A DNA stretch of 64,000 nt, taken from positions 155,979,490-156,043,489 of the forward strand of contig NC_084462.1 in the NCBI RefSeq assembly GCF_027409185.1, read 5' to 3'. The position numbers and the translations under genes were made by a program. The stretch comes from Cynocephalus volans (lineage: Eukaryota; Chordata; Mammalia; Dermoptera; Cynocephalidae). Below the pieces are notes generated by a model, which saw only the letters and a program-made list of their open reading frames with translations, did not search any database and had not been told where the DNA came from. Positions within the stretch are counted from its first letter, which is position 1. Each line of letters starts with the position of its first letter. Of the stretch, positions 51,996-63,599 are shown piece after piece.

Positions 51996-52689
51996 AATAC
52001 GGAATGGAAAATACAGAACGGAAATAGAGTGATATGATTCGATTTGCAAAGATGAATCTGACAGTACTGTAAAGTAGACTAAAGAGGGACAACACTAGAG
52101 ATAAGGAGATGGGTTAGATGAGGGCCTTGGATATGGACAGAAGGGGACAGATTTGAGGAATTTTAAGGAGGTAGAGCCTATAGGACAAGGCCAAAAGTAA
52201 ACACCCTCAGGGATCAAATAAGAAACATACTGAATCTAAGAGGCCAGCATAAGTCACATGGAGTGGTGGACACTGGCAAACTAAAGAAGAGGGCCCATCT
52301 CAAGGGAGAAGCCAATGACTGCCCTGGGTACTCCAGGTTTTCAGATATCCAATTTTCAAGAGAAGCTAAACATTTTAACTTTTATTTGAAATCTCCTAAT
52401 ATTTAAATCCTCACAACCAGTCCCAACATTTGAAAAACCATCTCAAGTCCAAACAAAGTTCTTCTGGGCCACCAATTTCGACCCCTGCACAGGACTGAAA
52501 GAAAGCTGACTAAAATCACATAGAAAAACTGCTGGGAAGAACTGAGGTTTCAGCTGAGATCATGGACCACAAATTTCTAGTGGCAAAACCTAGCAGCTGG
52601 GATGCAGAAGCAAAGAAAAGGCACGTTTATTAACTGATCTAAGCCTGGGGTTCCACAACTGGATGGTTTGGAAGGATAAAGGAATTAAG

Positions 52690-52862
52690 AAATCATGCTA
52701 TATACTCTACAAACTTAATCTTTAATCCTCTCAATAATCTCATGGAGGCCAATCTTATTATCCCCATTTTACTGATGAGGAAACTTAGTAACTTGCCCAT
52801 TATCACTGTTAAAAAATTGTTATGTGGATTTGAAAAAGTCTAAAACCCATGCTCTTTCCACA
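52690..52862 (-). mobile_element. MIR
   Basis: TTATTATCCCCATTTTACTG, ATGAGGAAACTTAGTAACTTG and CCCATGCTCTTTCCACATTC are reverse MIR. Confidence 0.7.
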
Positions 52863-52869
52863 TTCCATG

Positions 52870-53825
52870 TTACCTTCTCCCAAAAGGAATGTCTAAAAGA
52901 AGTAGAATGCAGAGAAGTCAAGAAAGACTTAACAGAATCTTTGGATTCTTGGGATCAGTGCAAATCAGAGAGCCCAGAGTCCTCTCAAATGGGACACAGC
53001 ACTGTTCAGTCTGCATTCACCACATTAGAATATCAGCAGGCAGCCACAAGGTAAAGACCTTGAAGTCAGCAATAGCTAAAAAATCTGCAAGGGAAAATTT
53101 AGCCCTAAAGATTCCTAAAGCCTCTTGTTCATGTGATACTTTTACTGAATCACCAACTAAAAGAAAAAGCATAAAAATGGAATACTTTAGAATCTCTGAT
53201 ACACAAATAAGGCAAAAAGGTCTAGGAACTAATAAAATCCCAAAGTTATGTATAGTCACCAGTGTGGTGCCACTCTGCCTTTCTTCAGAATCAGTTCAGA
53301 CTCTCAGATATTCACTTACACTCTCCCTAGCCCCCAAAGCCCAATGACAAGCCTTAAAAGCAAAGAGGAAGTTCAAAAAAATAGATGGCAGGAATAACAG
53401 ATTTTCACATTCCAAGCTGGTCTGAAAACCTAATTTGGATTTGGCTCCTATGAATAAAGCTGCAGACAACATAAAACTTCTCCAAGGCAAATTCAGGTAA
53501 AATAAGTTTCCAGATTTGCTCACCACACTAGTTTAATTCTTAAGGGAGAAGATAAGAATTACAGGTTACTAGGAATGTTTAAGTGAAACTGGTAGAGGAC
53601 AGCAGAAAATAAGCATTAAGCTTAGAGCATCGAACAGTTATGAATGATTTTGTCATTTCCACACACAGGCAAGGAAAGAAACCAGTCACCGGCCTAGGAC
53701 AACCCAGTTAAACAGGGCTTACAAGATTTGGCACACATTTGCCCAATCACCTTACTTCCTGGAAGAACAGATTATAATCTCTTTATTTTCTATGATATTA
53801 AAAATATCATTCGAAAATTTTTAAA
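52870..53825. other. TMED10 intron 1, unassigned stretch
   Basis: Contains overlapping open frames of up to 152 codons on the plus strand with no domain, no promoter signal and no similarity I recognise. 54125-55770 is likewise unassigned. Confidence 0.35.
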
Positions 53826-53830
53826 ATTTA

Positions 53831-53926
53831 GGGCTGCCCAGTTAGCTCAGTTGGTTAGAGTGCAGCCTTATAACACCAAGGTATCGGGTTCATATCCCTA
53901 TACTGGCCAGCCACCAAAAAAAAAGA
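53831..53926 (+). mobile_element. tRNA-Ile-derived SINE monomer
   Basis: GGGCTGCCCAGTTAGCTCAG, GTGCAGCCTTATAACACC, CGGGTTCATATCCC, GGCCAGCCACC and poly(A). Immediately followed by the dimer at 53954. Confidence 0.87.
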
Positions 53927-53953
53927 AAGTTGACTAAAAATTTTTTTAATTTA

Positions 53954-54120
53954 AGGGCCGGCCTATGGCTCACTTGGGAGAGTGTGGTGCTGATAACACC
54001 AAGGCCACGTGTTCAGATCCCTATAATAGGGATGGCCAGTTGGCTCACTTGGGAGAGCGTGGTGTTAACAATACCAAGTCAAGGGTTAAGATCCCCTAAA
54101 AAAAAAAAAAAAAAAAAAAA
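53954..54120 (+). mobile_element. dimeric tRNA-Ile SINE
   Basis: First unit GGGCCGGCCTATGGCTCACT to GTTCAGATCCC, linker TATAATAGGGATGGCCAG, second unit TTGGCTCACTTGGGAGAGCG to GGGTTAAGATCCCC, then poly(A). AATTT...TTTAATTTAAGG on both sides is a probable duplication with differing T lengths. Confidence 0.88.
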
Positions 54121-55784
54121 GAATTTTTTTTTTTAATTTAAGGAGAGGAGTCTCTCTAGATTGTAAAGGGGCTTAAATGCAGATCATAAAACGTTTATTA
54201 AGGCATTGGTAAAAATCCATTGTTGAATACTTTGCAAAATGAACTAAGAAGTCTGCTATGTTCTTCTGAAGGATTCCAGAACAATCCACACTTTCAACTG
54301 GTATTCAGAAGGGGTGAAAACTGTTTAAATTGTCCTCTTCCATGTTGTACTGAGAACTGCAATCATAGAAGAACCACGTGCTTTGCTCTATGACATCAAA
54401 AAAATTATTAAAGATTCATTCTAGGGCAAGGACTCAAATGCATCACAAGAAGCTGAAGGCAGAGGACCTACCACTGCAGTCTGTACCTTTCATCAGCATG
54501 AAAATTTTACCTCCCAGAAATAGTGTATGATAATGCTCGCAAGTCTCTCAGGGACTCCACATTTCTATACTCCCTATAACCTTAAGCTGATGCAATATAT
54601 GAACATAAGTATCTGAATAGGTGGAAATCTGGGCAGACAACTTGACAACTGAACTTTCAGGTTGGGTTAAAATCATAAGAAATGTTAGGCACTCTAAAAG
54701 GTCCTAGGATTTTTCTGAAAATCAGTAGAGTTTCCTATCTAGTTGATATAACTTTGCAGTTATTTAGGAACCAAGCCATTTAGTCTTAAGGGGAGAAAAA
54801 AATCACACCCCCTAACCCCATCATCATTACATAAACCAGCAGGTAGCCAAAATTAGGGAACAGGAAACTGGGCCAAGCTAAATGACTAACCAAAGCTGGC
54901 AAAGTCCAATAAGCTGAAATGATGGTTTTTAATTTCCTTTAATTAAAATGTTCTGATTACAGATCACCTTAAAAGATTATCTGGTTTCTCAAGAATCGAG
55001 AGGTTTTATTTTTCTTTCTTAAATTCTACTACAGAACCACCTTGGTAATATGCTTAATAATTGCTACTTTCACCTCCTAAAATAGCAAGTATTTAAAGGA
55101 TTTTTTCCCTTTTAACAATAAAAATACTTATAATATCATTCATAAAGTTCTTTAATTAAACAAAGGTAACATCAAGCTATAAAATTTGCCCATATGACAT
55201 CAAGGAATGGTAAGTAATAAAGATTTATTTCTAGATAACATCTTCTGAAGAAAAGAAAACTAAAGTTCACAGCTTAAGAAATAGAGAAAAAAGTGTTAAT
55301 TGTATGCACAAAGTAGCTGATGTCAAGAATATGTGAATACTCACACTGAAACTGTCAAATAAGTGAGAAGACAGGTAACTGGGAAAATAAACTCATTTAG
55401 AATTGGATTGTCTTGGGCCATTCTAGCCAGTAGCTGGAAATATGTTCTTGCGCATGTCATGATCCTGGAGCCTGCCCCCAATTCCCTTTACCAAATATTC
55501 AACATAATTCTCTGGCCTACTTCAAAGGGATCTTTAAGTATCTTAGGCCAATAAAGCAATTAGGAATAAAACAGAATAGAGTTCACCTGGAGGAAGAAAT
55601 AAATAGGCATTATCAAGAACCCAATTTGAGCAAATGATATCTGCACAATAAATTTGCCTCTTAAGTTTTCTGGAAGTCAAGATTAAAAGAGAAACAAGAT
55701 GGATTATACATCATTTGTTTTCTGAGGAGAGCTGACAAATTTATCTCAGGGACAACTTTCCTGGAACTAAAAACGAATAATTTA

Positions 55785-55848
55785 CCAAGGTCACGGGTTT
55801 GGATCCCTGTATCAACCAGCTACAAAAAAAAAAAAAAAGGAAAAAAAC
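55785..55848 (+). mobile_element. 5'-truncated SINE with exact target-site duplication
   Basis: Only CCAAGGTCACGGGTTTGGAT onward (B box, 3' end, A tail) is present, yet the 13-bp AACGAATAATTTA flanks it exactly at 55772-55784 and 55849-55861. So truncation occurred at insertion. Confidence 0.85.
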
Positions 55849-56299
55849 AACGAATAATTTATCAGGAAGGTCCTTGTAAAAGAACTGTGACCAATATTAG
55901 CCTCATTTTCATCCATGGTCTTGCTATATTGTTCAAATGGGTGCTTTTGGTGACCCTCCATAACAATGAATGGCCTGACCTAATGCAGAGGTGGGACCTA
56001 GGAACTAGATGAATGCTTGCATGCCCTGGTTCTCTGCCCTTTAGCACTACCACTTTTCTCCTCACCCTAGGCCCCTCCACTCCTGCTGCTCACAGAATTT
56101 CAGCCTTACTCTAAAGTTCCAAGAAAAATGGGACTACTATTGGCCACTTTTGTGTGCTACCACAATTGTGTTCAAAAAGAAAAAAGCACCAGGAAAACAT
56201 GTCTTAAAATAATACTTTCCATCCAGATCTTGGTTTCTAATACATTCTTCAATTAAAAAAACCAGGACCAGCCAGCCGCAAAAAAAAAAAAAACCCCAA

Positions 56300-57312
56300 A
56301 CAAACAAACAAAAAAACCCCATAAATAACAGAAACCAGGGCTCCTTGAAGAAATGGCTGATTCTAGGACTAAGGCAAGAAATGTACAAGATGAGCTTGGA
56401 ACATCTTGTAGTGCCAGAAGTAAGGAAGTGCTCAAAAACAAAAATAAAAAAAAAAACAACAAACAAACAAAAAAACCAGGAGTATGTCAAAGGAACGTAA
56501 GAGCCAACCAGAAGAGTTTCCAAAAGCCAAAGCTGAAACAACTGGAGAAACAAATAAAGTAGTGTTGGATTATAATCCATAATACACAATAAATATCCAT
56601 GAATTCACCGATATAAATGTTTGAATAAGTAAATAAATGGGGTAGAAAAGACAAATCTCCCACGCAGAAGACTCTCAATTTATGTAGACACTGCAGCTCT
56701 CAAGGAGGTAAGCATAACTTCCCACTCCTTACATGTGGGCTGCATAAAGTGACTTCCTTCCACAGAACATAGTATAGAAAGTGAGAAAAAGGTAACAGCG
56801 GAGAAATCTGACAAACACTAACTCAGCCAGATGATCTAGGTCAATATCAACGGTGATAAATCATGTTCATATGAAAATGACACTTTACCTCTGTGGTCTT
56901 CCTCCCCACACCGATAAACCCAGTCTTATCATGAGAAAAACATCAGGCAAATCCCAACAGAGGGTCATCCTACAAAATACTTGACCAATATTCTTCAAAA
57001 CTCACAAGGTCATCAAAAACAAGGAAAATGAGAAACTCACAAACTAGGGGAGTCCCAAGAAAACATGACTAAATGTAATATATCTAGGATAGGATCCTGG
57101 AACAGAAAAAAGGACATTAGGTCAATAATTATGAAAATCTGAATGAAGTAATTAATAGTAATAGTACTGGTTCATTCATTGTGACAAATGTACCATACTA
57201 ATGTAAGATGTTAACAGCAGGGAAACTGGGTATGGAGTAAGTGGGAACTATACTATCTTCACTATTTTTCTGAAAATCTCAAACTTCATAATAAAAAGTT
57301 TATTTAAAAAAC
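56300..57312 (+). mobile_element. old L1 3' end, about 1 kb
   Basis: GAATTCACCGATATAAATG, CCAGATGATCTAGGTCAATA, GTAAGATGTTAACAGCAGGG and AAACTTCATAATAAAAAGTT are in L1M 3'-UTR order, sense. The left edge is approximate; CCAGCCAGCCGC with an A run at 56268-56293 may be a SINE scrap. In TMED10 intron 1. Confidence 0.6.
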
Positions 57313-57615
57313 ACTACACAGAAGGATGAAGTCAAACACATATACAGATATACACACACATCTCTAGAGCCTCAAGAAATTTAGTCTACTCAGAGCCAAG
57401 CAGTGAACAAGCATTTTCACATACTTTTCATTAGGTTCAGTATATGCAGATAGTTCACTTGGACAAGTCTGTATCTACTCATGTAAAATGACATATGACC
57501 CATAGGGAAGGTGGCAAGTCTCTGTGTTCCTATCGGCACAGGTCACACATAGCTTTCTTTTGCTGAGTCAGCTCCGTACCCCACCAGTGCAAGAATATGT
57601 TCCCCTTGATTCACT

Positions 57616-57642
57616 TTAACAAAACAAAACAAAACAAAACAA
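57616..57642 (+). repeat. (AAAAC)n run
   Basis: Five pentamer units in TMED10 intron 1. Confidence 0.85.
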
Positions 57643-57945
57643 ACTTCTTTTCTGGGAGCAGCAGAGGTCAATCAATCAGCTTGTGGCTTTGGTGTAGCTG
57701 GTGATAGCATGAAGATGTAATTTCCTTCAAATAGGCTCCCTCCTGTACTGTCTTCAAGTTTATGATCAGTCTGTGGTGTAATACTGAGTATACAATGTAT
57801 ACATATTATTTTAAGGATAACCACTAACCTTGTAGTTCCTGACTAACTCAGGAATTTAGAAACAGCAAGTCCGTTGTTGAACCTCTATATATTGAATAAA
57901 AATGAACTAAAACAGAACACCTAGCCTTTTCTCTCTTTGAGAGAG

Positions 57946-58198
57946 AGTACAGCATAGTAAAGATGGAAGGTTCTAGAGTCAGACTCTCCGGTCTGTGCTC
58001 AAATCACAGTTGTGCCACTTACGAGCTATAAAGCTTTGGGCATGTTCCTTAACCTCTCTGTGCCTCATTTGTAAAATAAGGACAATAGATATACACACTT
58101 CATAAGGGTACTGTGAAGATTAAATGTAATACAGGTAAAGTGCCTGGAACAGTGTCTGTCACATAGAGAGCCTCAATAAATGCTACTATTATTGTTGT
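57946..58198 (+). mobile_element. near full-length MIR SINE
   Basis: GTCAGACTCTCCGGTCTGTG, CACAGTTGTGCCACTTACGAG, CCTTAACCTCTCTGTGCCTC and GAGCCTCAATAAATGCTAC run in MIR order. The best preserved MIR in the window. In TMED10 intron 1. Confidence 0.85.
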
Positions 58199-58199
58199 T

Positions 58200-61080
58200 A
58201 CTGTTAGCATTATTGTTATTATAACTGTTTGTTATCGATAACGCAGAACTCTGTAAACATTTAGGTCATTAACTATACTTCCAACCTAACAGTGCTAATG
58301 GATGGCAAACCAGATAAAGTATGCTACACTGACTAAACTCAGGGATGATTAGGGCCCAAATGGTTATTGCATGGAAACAGAGAAAAGGACAGGTAAACTC
58401 TCAAGGAAGCAGCAGCAAGATTTAGAAACCAAAGGGATACAAAATGCCTAACAGAGCAGGTATTCAATCCTTTTAGTTGATAAAAAGGGATAGTAAGGAA
58501 TCCAAGATAACTTCAGCATTTCCTGCATGTGGTTTTTAACCTGATAATGAGTAAACTACATAAAGGATCCAACATCAGATATGGGGGGAAGAAAAGAGCA
58601 GATTGTATGTGCACATATAAAGATCAAGGGCTGTGGGTCTATGTACTTCATTTGGTAAGAATTCACAAATGAATCTTGAGCCAAGGGGCCTAATAACTTA
58701 AAACATACAAAAGCAGAAAGAATACCAACTCATTACAGATGCTGTAGTTTTAGACTAGAAAAACAGTATCAGAAACACTTTCAAAAGGCTATCACAAATC
58801 ACTGTATCTCAAAAATGAAGAACATAGACAACTCTGATGGCGTAGAAGCTATATTTAATGGGCACAAAATGAATTTACCCTGATCTTTCAAACAAGAGCA
58901 AGTATAAAGTCTGTCAACTACATTTCTGAAATCAAAGGATCATTTCCAGATTTTACCCAGAACAAAGTCAAATTGGGCCACAAGCAGCATTTAGCAACAC
59001 TAAATTCTTTCAAATTTCCAACACAATTCAGTGATGTTATAGCACAGTACAGAAGTATTACTTAAGCTAAAATATCATCTAGGAGGCTTTTTTAGAAGTA
59101 TTGAAAACCAGAAACAGAAAATTTCCAGGCATTGGTATGATATTAGATGGATGTTCTCTTTCTGCTTCTATCAGCATTTGCTACATTAACTTAACATAGG
59201 CAATATGTCATGCTTGACTTGGGGGTGGGAGGAGGGGGAGAAAAAGGAGGAAAGAGGGAGGAAGGGAGGAGAATGAGAACGAAAGACCAGTCGCTGCCCT
59301 AACAATACTACTGCGGGGGCGAAGCCAGATCAAATGTTTTTTTTCATACTGTTCCAAAGTTATTTACGGTAAAAACCTCCAGCATGACCCTCTTAGGCAC
59401 AAACAAAGCCTTGTTCTTTCTTAACAACCAGTCCCTTGATTTCCCACACGTTATGTTGAACAATGAGTTTAGGGGCAGAGGATAAAGCAGATGACATCAA
59501 CCTCCCTCAAGTCGGAGGCTTGTTTGGGAACCCAAATCCTGATCTGTGGCCAACCAGCTAATTTCACAGAGGATTCTACTGTCCAGGCTGCCAGGCTGTG
59601 TATGCATATGGGGGCAATGGCTCAGATCAACCACCAGTCAGCAATTCATACAAGAAACAACACAGAAGTCACTGCATCCTGCTTGGTTACCTTTATAAAT
59701 TTGCTCCACTTTCCTAGAAACTAGACTCAGTCCTCAGAAGTCATCATAAAGATACAGGGTAGCATTTTCAAACTCTAAGCAGCCACCTTTCCTTCTCTAG
59801 ATCAGTTAAAAACAGGGAAGGCTGTGGACAACTGCACATTGATTAAGAGATTTAAATGAAGTAATGTATCCTTTAACTTTTATGATAAAGGAAACACAGG
59901 TGAGGTTTTATCTAAAAGCTGGAAATGTTATATATAACACAAAAAGAAACTAGATTTTAATCCTATTATGTGTTAATGTATCAATTAGCTTTCTATACTG
60001 AACCATCTATTTATTGACTGTTTCTAACCCATTAGAAAACAGTTACATTAAATACAAATTTGAAAGGGCCAATTTTTCTCAAGAGAAAAAGATTAGCCTA
60101 AGGGTCCATAAAAAGGATGGCTACTTTTGAGAAATGAGCAACAAGCACCCTATTCTTTCTCCTCTCCAACACAGAACAGCCCTCAATACATTAACCGGTA
60201 ATAATAAACAGAAGTATAATCATTCCAAATAAAATAATCTGAAAACTATAGCATATATTGTATCTTTTCATATAGCTTTCGGGGGGAGTTATAAGCCAAT
60301 GGTTTCCCAACTGCCAAGTTGCTTCTTCGTAATTTTTAGGTTTAAATTGCAGTGGGACTCAAGGATGAACTCTTCAAATGATGTTTGGCTTTCTTATCTA
60401 TAAGCTAATTGTGAAGGATTTAGAGCGTAGGTGGGTATAATATCCAAATTTTTAAAAGTCTCATCTAGTAAAATTGTTAATTAGCATTAGCAGGCTCGAA
60501 AAAAGACAATGTAAAAAAAGTTAGACCAATTAGAGTACTTGGAAGAAGCTGAGAAAGTGTTTATAAATGACAAATTATTACCATCAGGCTCTTCTTTCCT
60601 TTTCTTCTTTTTGTAATCTATTTCCAAAATACAAATTGTCCTTAGGCAACATCTCCTCTCATTCCCTAAAATTAATTCATTCCCCAATTTTCACTATTAA
60701 CAAGCATTCTAAATACTAAACAGTACTGGATCCTATCAAACTGTTATGGTATCATCTAGTCTTCATGAAAATCTAGTTTTCAATTCAAAACCAAGGGAGC
60801 TAAGATTTTGAGTCCCTACGACAGGCTTTTATTAAGGAACTGAAGCAATGAGGAAACTTTTACATTCACTATGAATGATGAGTTGATACTTCCTGCTTCA
60901 ATTTTGAACAGCAAAGTCTTTATATCTGATAATATTTAGCTTGATTTAGCCTCATTTTGTGAAATGAGTAGAGAAGGGGGATACGGGAGAAATTCAACTG
61001 GAAATCTCAACATAAAATGCATCTCTATATAGGCCTGAAACAAATCTTTGCAACAGAGTCCTACCCCATCATTTCAATGC
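58200..61080. other. TMED10 intron 1, unassigned stretch
   Basis: About 2.9 kb with only the purine tract at 59220. No exon-like ORF with splice signals and family similarity was found. A GTTATCGATAAC palindrome sits at about 58231. Confidence 0.4.
59220..59285 (+). repeat. G/A-rich purine tract
   Basis: GGGGGTGGGAGGAGGGGGAG and further GGA-type repeats; almost pure purine on the plus strand. In TMED10 intron 1. Confidence 0.8.
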
Positions 61081-61320
61081 ATTTCTCTCTCTCTGTTCAG
61101 ACATTCCTCCCATGACCACTCAAATATTCTTTACCCAATTACTCCCTCGCCCCTACTGCTTGATTTTTCATTATAGTACTTATCTACTTGAAATTATATT
61201 TTTTAAATTTGTTTTTTGCCTTTGTTTCCCATGAGAGCTCGAGGACCTTGTCCCCTGTTCATCCCCAGCCTGTTGTGGCACATATTAAATATTAAATAAA
61301 CATGTGTTGAATAAATGGGA
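61080..61320 (+). mobile_element. L2 3' end
   Basis: GACCACTCAAATATTCTTTAC, GTACTTATCTACTTGAAATT and AAACATGTGTTGAATAAATG are the sense L2 terminus. In TMED10 intron 1. Confidence 0.7.
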
Positions 61321-61449
61321 GAATCACAAACAAAATACTCAAAATTCTTCTCATTAAAAATTCCGTATCTGATCACTTCAGTGACAGGGTGAGGGGCTCA
61401 GATAAGCAATTCAATTTTCACTCAATAGAGAGCAAAGAAAAGAGTACTA

Positions 61450-61682
61450 ATATCTACAAAGCACCATGATGGGCCCTGCACGACAAAGAATCCATACATC
61501 TCAATTAGTCCTTCTAACAATTCTATGAGCTCTATCATCCTCATCCTGCAGATAAGGAACCAGAGCAGAAGGGTTAAGTAATCTCCTCCAAGACCACACA
61601 CTCTTGAAGAAGAAGAGCTGCTGGGATTTGACTCAAATCTATCTGACTCCAGATCCAGGCTCTTTCCACAATACCACAGGGC
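61450..61682 (-). mobile_element. MIR
   Basis: TAGTCCTTCTAACAATTCTA, GATAAGGAACCAGAGCAGAA and AGATCCAGGCTCTTTCCAC are reverse MIR. Confidence 0.7.
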
Positions 61683-61984
61683 TCCTCAAGAAGACTAAAA
61701 CATTTAACTCGTACAACAATGTGTACATTAAACTGAGCACACAAAAATGAATCAGACTTTAAGGAGTTTACAAAATAAGAATCATGCTACATGAAAACTG
61801 CCATATTAAACAGGATGTAATGGAAGTACCCAGGAGGAGCGTAAAGGCAAAGACTGATCCAGGTTAAGAGAACATTATACTCAAAGAACTGCCAGGTGTT
61901 CTGTATCGCTGAAGTCAGGGAATGGGAGGAGGGAAGTGAAGCGGAAGGAAGAGGGAAAGATCAGAGATGAGGCAACAACGGTGC

Positions 61985-62112
61985 CCGTTCATTTATTCAC
62001 TCATTCCTTAAGTCCTATGTGCCAGGCACTATATTAGATACAAGCATTGCCGTAATGAGTGAGACATAGTCTCTGCTCAAGTCTATCGAAGGAGATGGGT
62101 AAACATACAACT
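61985..62112 (-). mobile_element. L2 3' end
   Basis: TTCATTTATTCACTCATTCC, ATGTGCCAGGCACTATATTAG and GTCTCTGCTCAAGTCT are the reverse L2 terminus. Confidence 0.65.
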
Positions 62113-62854
62113 GCAACAAAGAGTGATATACAATGGCATTTCCAAAAGTTCATGAAAAAATAGAATTAAAAGATAACATGAATCTTTCCACAGACCCTCT
62201 GAAGTACCATCATATAACACAGGTGCATTCACTGAACATTAGGATGCTCCCAGACAGGAAAAAGGGGAATCAGACAGGTTTATCAAGGCACTATATTCAC
62301 AGAGATCCTTCTAAGAGAGACCACCTCATTCAGAGTGACCACCAAAGACTGAGCCCAATTAGCCAGGGATTGCACTACACAAAGTCCCCAGTTCTTTTCC
62401 TAACTCAACTCAAACCACAGCTGCGTGAAAAAGAGGGGGACATGTGACCAAAGAGAAGACAATCCATAGGTTGATCGGAGACTTAGAATGTGGCCTGGCA
62501 TATAAAAAGGAGCTCTTGCTCTCAGGAGTTGCACCTCAGAAGCTGAAACAACGCATGAAGAGAATCCTTGACCACAAGTGATCAAAATATAAAAAGCGAA
62601 ACTAAGTGAACAGACACTAAGAAAAACATTGCAAACTGGGGCTAAGGGGCTGGATCTAGCCCACAAGTGTCTTCTGTGACCTACACAGTATACTACATTT
62701 TAAAAAATTACACCCAGCTTGTGGTCTCTAAATACCATTCCCCACAAAAATGAACCAGAACTCCTAGGAGAAACAGCTGCTCTGAGGTCAGCAGATGGAC
62801 ACTTACAGGATAAGCCTACGACACCTTATTGTGCCAAGAAAGCTATCAAAGCCT

Positions 62855-62906
62855 AATGGGATCATGCCAAAAAATACAGCAATGGGATCATGCCAAAAAA
62901 TACAGC
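62855..62906 (+). repeat. perfect 26-bp tandem duplication
   Basis: The unit beginning AATGGGATCATGCC and ending AAAAAATACAGC occurs at 62855-62880 and 62881-62906 without a difference. Confidence 0.95.
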
Positions 62907-63233
62907 AACCAATATGAAGAAGATGCAGGGACAATTTGAGCATAAAAGACAAAGGCAATTGACTAACAAACACACAATGACTGTAAAAATAGAAACAAAC
63001 AAACAAACAAAAAAGTTCATTATAATGTTTTTTTTTTTTTAACCCCAAAACCCTCGTTGGACTACACTGCAAATGACAAAGGCAAAAATTCCTTACTCTG
63101 AAAATTGTCAATTAAAAGGAATGAATTTTCCAAGTCACTGCAACAATAAAATTATTATTATTTTAAAAAGGAAAGAATTCTGCATTCATCTTGCCTATAT
63201 GAATTGTAAATTTTCTGTTAATCAAATGGTCTT

Positions 63234-63416
63234 TTTGTTTTTTGGTTTTTTTTTAAAATAAAGATGACCAGTAAGGGGATCTTAACCCTTGACTTGGTGA
63301 TGTCAGCACCACGCTCCCCCAAGTGAGCTAACCGGCCATACCTATATAGGGATCCGAACCCATGGCCTTGGTGTTATCAGCACCACACTCTCTCAAGTGA
63401 CCCAGGAACCGGCCCC
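63234..63416 (-). mobile_element. dimeric tRNA-Ile SINE
   Basis: Minus-strand dimer with the TATATAGGGATCC linker region. 16-bp duplication TTAATCAAATGGTCTT (63218-63233) and TTAATCAAATTGTCTT (63417-63432), one mismatch. In TMED10 intron 1. Confidence 0.9.
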
Positions 63417-63599
63417 TTAATCAAATTGTCTTAACTGATGAATTCCTTAAGAATAATTCCAGCTAATAAATATTGAAGGAATAAAAGAATTAGAAAAATA
63501 ATTTCACAACCACTTAATGAAATAATAAATTCACACAACAGTCATCAGTGGATTCAAAAGTGAAAGATTAATGGGAAGCTTTACAATGGATGCTTCAGG

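Noticed and set aside
52824..53347. Overlapping plus-strand frames of 76 and 152 codons
   Set aside because: No recognisable domain, low-complexity Lys/Ser composition, within TMED10 intron 1 beside a MIR; no splice or poly(A) logic.
53831..54120. Regularly spaced repeats that could be taken for a CRISPR-like array
   Set aside because: The units are tRNA-derived SINE monomers with A tails in a eukaryotic intron.
56137..56589. 150-codon Phe/Leu-rich minus-strand frame
   Set aside because: Produced by A-rich L1 3' sequence read in reverse; not a membrane protein gene.
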